From NCBI GenBank assembly GCA_025998575.1, contig BNWD01000012.1, positions 1 through 16,959 on the forward strand: DNA of 16,959 bases, read 5' to 3'. Under the pieces are notes generated by a model, which worked only from the letters and a program-made list of their open reading frames with translations, was not told where the DNA came from and searched no databases. Source of the stretch: Alphaproteobacteria bacterium. GTDB taxonomy: Bacteria; Pseudomonadota; Alphaproteobacteria; RUG11792. Made by a program: the position numbers and the translations under genes. Below, one piece after another: positions 15,408 through 16,959 of the stretch (position 1 is the first letter of the stretch; the number at the start of each line of letters is the position of its first letter).

Positions 15408-15437
15408 TTAACAGTATTTTTACTTTTTTGTTATAGC
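15408..15437 (+). promoter_or_regulatory. Candidate promoter of the patatin-like gene
   Basis: TTAACA (15408-15413), an 18-nt spacer and TATAGC (15432-15437). Transcription would begin near 15444. The GGAGG at 15448-15452 would then lie in the short leader, and the first ATG (15444) would be too early to use. Confidence 0.33.
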
Positions 15438-15458
15438 ATAGTTATGTGGAGGTCTATA

Positions 15459-16487
15459 TTGCGAGCTATGATGAACAGAAAACAGATATCGATAGCTTTG
15501 CAAGGGGGAGGAGTCCAGAGTGCGTTTGCTTGGGGAGTGCTGGATTTTTTCCTTAATGATGGTCGGCTGGACATAACAGGAATATCGAGCACTGGGCTTG
15601 GAGGAATGGCTGGAGCGGCGTTGATGCAAGGGTTAATAACCGGAAGCAACAATGCTGCCTCTGCCATGCTCAGGGAATACTGGATTGGAATGAATAATGT
15701 TTCGAAAAAGATGGCACCGTTCATTTCTAATCCACTTGAGAGAATTGTAAATTATTATAATTTTTCTGAAACAAACGACGTATGTGAGATGAAGGGAATT
15801 AGCCCGTATGACAAGAACCCTTTGAATATCAATCCTTTGCTTGATTTTATTGATTCATTTTTTGATTTCAACATTATTAATGAAGAGAAGAATAAGAAGA
15901 TATTCATTAGCTCGACGCATGTTGAAACTGGGAAAATAAAGGTATTTTCGAATGACGATATGTGCGCGCAGGTTTTGATGGCGTCTTTTTGCTTGCCACA
16001 CGTTTTTCATTCAGTAGAAATAGATGGCGAGCACTATTGGGATGGCGGAATGGTAGCAAACCCAGCTATAAATCCATTGATCAACGGAGTCTCTTCAATG
16101 GATATTGTAGTCATACAATTGTCTAAAACCGCTTGTTTTCAAGCTCCAAAGAGTTATGCGGACATCGAAAACAGAATAAGGGAAATAAACTATAATGCGC
16201 ACCTTTTGCGTGAAATGCGAGCTATTTATTTCATCTCAAACCTAATAGACTCAGGGAAAATTGAAAAAGGTAGCCTAAAGCGAATAAACATGCACGTTGT
16301 CAGAAATGAAAGCTACAACTTCAAAAACGTCGGCAAATCTGGCAACTTCTGCTCTGATTGGGGCGCGATCATGAACCTATATACAGAAGGCTTCAACACG
16401 GCAAAAAAATGGCTCGGCGCCAACTTCGAAAATATCGAAACAGAACACTCAAGCCTCTCTGACGAAATCTTCGGCGCATATGTTTGA
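15459..16487 (+). CDS. Patatin-like protein with a replaced nucleophile serine (probable pseudo-enzyme)
   Basis: About 342 residues in the patatin phospholipase fold. Patatins use a Ser-Asp dyad to cleave acyl esters of lipids. The oxyanion glycine loop is kept (LQGGGVQSAFAWGVLD, about 14-29), as is the Asp motif WDGG (Asp codon at 16041), inside an HYWDGGMVANPAINPL stretch typical of the family. The nucleophile elbow, normally G-[TS]-S-x-G (as in GISGTSAGA), reads GISSTGLGG. The catalytic Ser position is Gly, codon GGG at 15594-15596. Lipase activity is therefore unlikely. I choose the TTG at 15459 because GGAGG lies 6 nt upstream. The in-frame ATG at 15444 precedes that Shine-Dalgarno sequence, and ATG at 15468/15471 are further alternatives. 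There is no signal peptide. The rest of the frame is intact, which suggests a retained non-catalytic role or recent inactivation. Confidence 0.85.
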   Translation: MRAMMNRKQISIALQGGGVQSAFAWGVLDFFLNDGRLDITGISSTGLGGMAGAALMQGLITGSNNAASAMLREYWIGMNNVSKKMAPFISNPLERIVNYYNFSETNDVCEMKGISPYDKNPLNINPLLDFIDSFFDFNIINEEKNKKIFISSTHVETGKIKVFSNDDMCAQVLMASFCLPHVFHSVEIDGEHYWDGGMVANPAINPLINGVSSMDIVVIQLSKTACFQAPKSYADIENRIREINYNAHLLREMRAIYFISNLIDSGKIEKGSLKRINMHVVRNESYNFKNVGKSGNFCSDWGAIMNLYTEGFNTAKKWLGANFENIETEHSSLSDEIFGAYV

Positions 16488-16875
16488 TCTCCGCCATGAT
16501 AAATTGTTTTAATCGCAAATGTCGAAATATAATTTCTGAAAATTTCAGGTGTATCTTGCTATAAAATATATTTATTCTGAAATTATTGGAAAAGATAATT
16601 TTGCATTTGCGCTTACAATTTTCTCGAAAAACTGTTTGAAGACAAGCAAATTTCGCTGGGTAATGATTTTAGTATAGTGCTGCGCCTTGGCGTTTCATTA
16701 AGTTGCTGGTAAGTGCAAATTAATTCGTCGAGCTCTTTTTCTTGAAAAATTCATTGTAAGCGCTATGTTTGGAAGCTAGCAAAGTTAAATTGCTACTTTT
16801 CGTCGAAAGTTGTTTAGTAAGTTGCAACAAATATATATAAAATTTTACATAAATAGAAAAAAATATAAAATAATA
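16488..16875. other. Spacer with a possible gene remnant
   Basis: Mostly AT-rich. A plus-strand frame from 16599 to TAA 16710-16712 without a start reads YNFLEKLFEDKQISLGNDFS and then IVLRLGVSLSCW. It is protein-like but not recognised, perhaps the tail of a lost gene. A small dyad CTGAAA-A-TTTCAG occurs near 16540. No terminator is evident after the patatin-like gene. Confidence 0.3.
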
Positions 16876-16904
16876 TTGCGTGTCGCGTTATTATATGTTA
16901 TATT
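16876..16904 (+). promoter_or_regulatory. Promoter of a gene starting beyond the right edge
   Basis: TTGCGT (16876-16881), a 17-nt spacer and TATATT (16899-16904). A leader of about 45 nt follows and holds a strong Shine-Dalgarno sequence (GGAGGA) near its end, so a coding start is expected at or just after 16960. Confidence 0.5.
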
Positions 16905-16946
16905 AGTTGTAATCGACAGCAATGGTGCTGAAGAAATTATGTTTTT

Positions 16947-16952
16947 GGAGGA
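16947..16952 (+). promoter_or_regulatory. Strong Shine-Dalgarno at the right edge
   Basis: GGAGGA ends 7 nt before the last base of the window, so a start codon right at the next positions would be ideally spaced. An ATG at 16922 is also open to the edge but has no Shine-Dalgarno sequence. Confidence 0.5.
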
Positions 16953-16959
16953 ATTTGAA

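Noticed and set aside
15239..15436. 65-codon hydrophobic plus-strand frame (TTG start)
   Set aside because: No Shine-Dalgarno sequence, a poly-A run in the middle, an overlapping open frame on the other strand, and it runs through the candidate promoter of the patatin-like gene.
1..16959. Search for CRISPR arrays, tRNA/rRNA genes, integrase or transposase genes
   Set aside because: No regularly spaced repeats, no cloverleaf and no recognisable recombinase or transposase were found by eye. The KRGQKGHSSEYKERRYDLKF frame near 2933-3070 was considered as a transposase scrap but has no supporting motif.

Overview
The window looks like a piece of an AT-rich, decaying genome from an alphaproteobacterium that lives inside a host cell, for example in the Holosporales/Rickettsiales range. 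That placement is inference, not a database result. It rests on low GC, long spacers without genes, several half-erased genes next to intact housekeeping genes, lipid A synthesis through LpxI, an isolated type VI secretion gene and a patatin-like protein.

Positions 1-2282 are mostly a gene graveyard. The end of a DUF167/YggU gene enters from the left edge. It is followed by an unrecognised fragment, a probable acyl-CoA thioesterase tail, a probable pssA scrap and the N-terminal third of gltX, which also carries a frameshift in a T7 run. About 1 kb with no recognisable gene follows. An unrecognised ORF (2283-2702) and another empty spacer lead to a tight three-gene minus-strand cluster (3431-5364). 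Its architecture matches the inner-membrane assembly platform of a type II secretion or type IV pilus machine: GspL/PilM-N-like, GspM/PilO-like and PilP/GspC/GspB-like. Upstream on the same strand is a coupled recA-lpxI pair driven by a good sigma70-type promoter.

From 7650 the genes run on the plus strand. First comes an unrecognised putative exported or lipoprotein gene of about 540 codons, split by a one-base frameshift. Then follow pheT with its own promoter and an operator-like inverted repeat, and tssK (type VI secretion baseplate). From 13365 to 15407 there is a second graveyard. It holds a minus-strand der (EngA) pseudogene, a possible CYTH-domain remnant, a promoter-like copy of the pheT promoter segment, and a 98/100-bp direct repeat with a terminator-like hairpin between the copies. 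Last is a patatin-like protein whose nucleophile serine is replaced by glycine. At the right edge a promoter and Shine-Dalgarno sequence point to a gene just outside the window.

The intact genes cover DNA repair (recA), lipid A synthesis (lpxI), translation (pheT) and envelope/host-interaction machinery (GspL/M-like cluster, TssK, patatin-like protein). The remnants (gltX, der, probable pssA) belong to families usually essential in bacteria, so functional copies are expected elsewhere in the genome.
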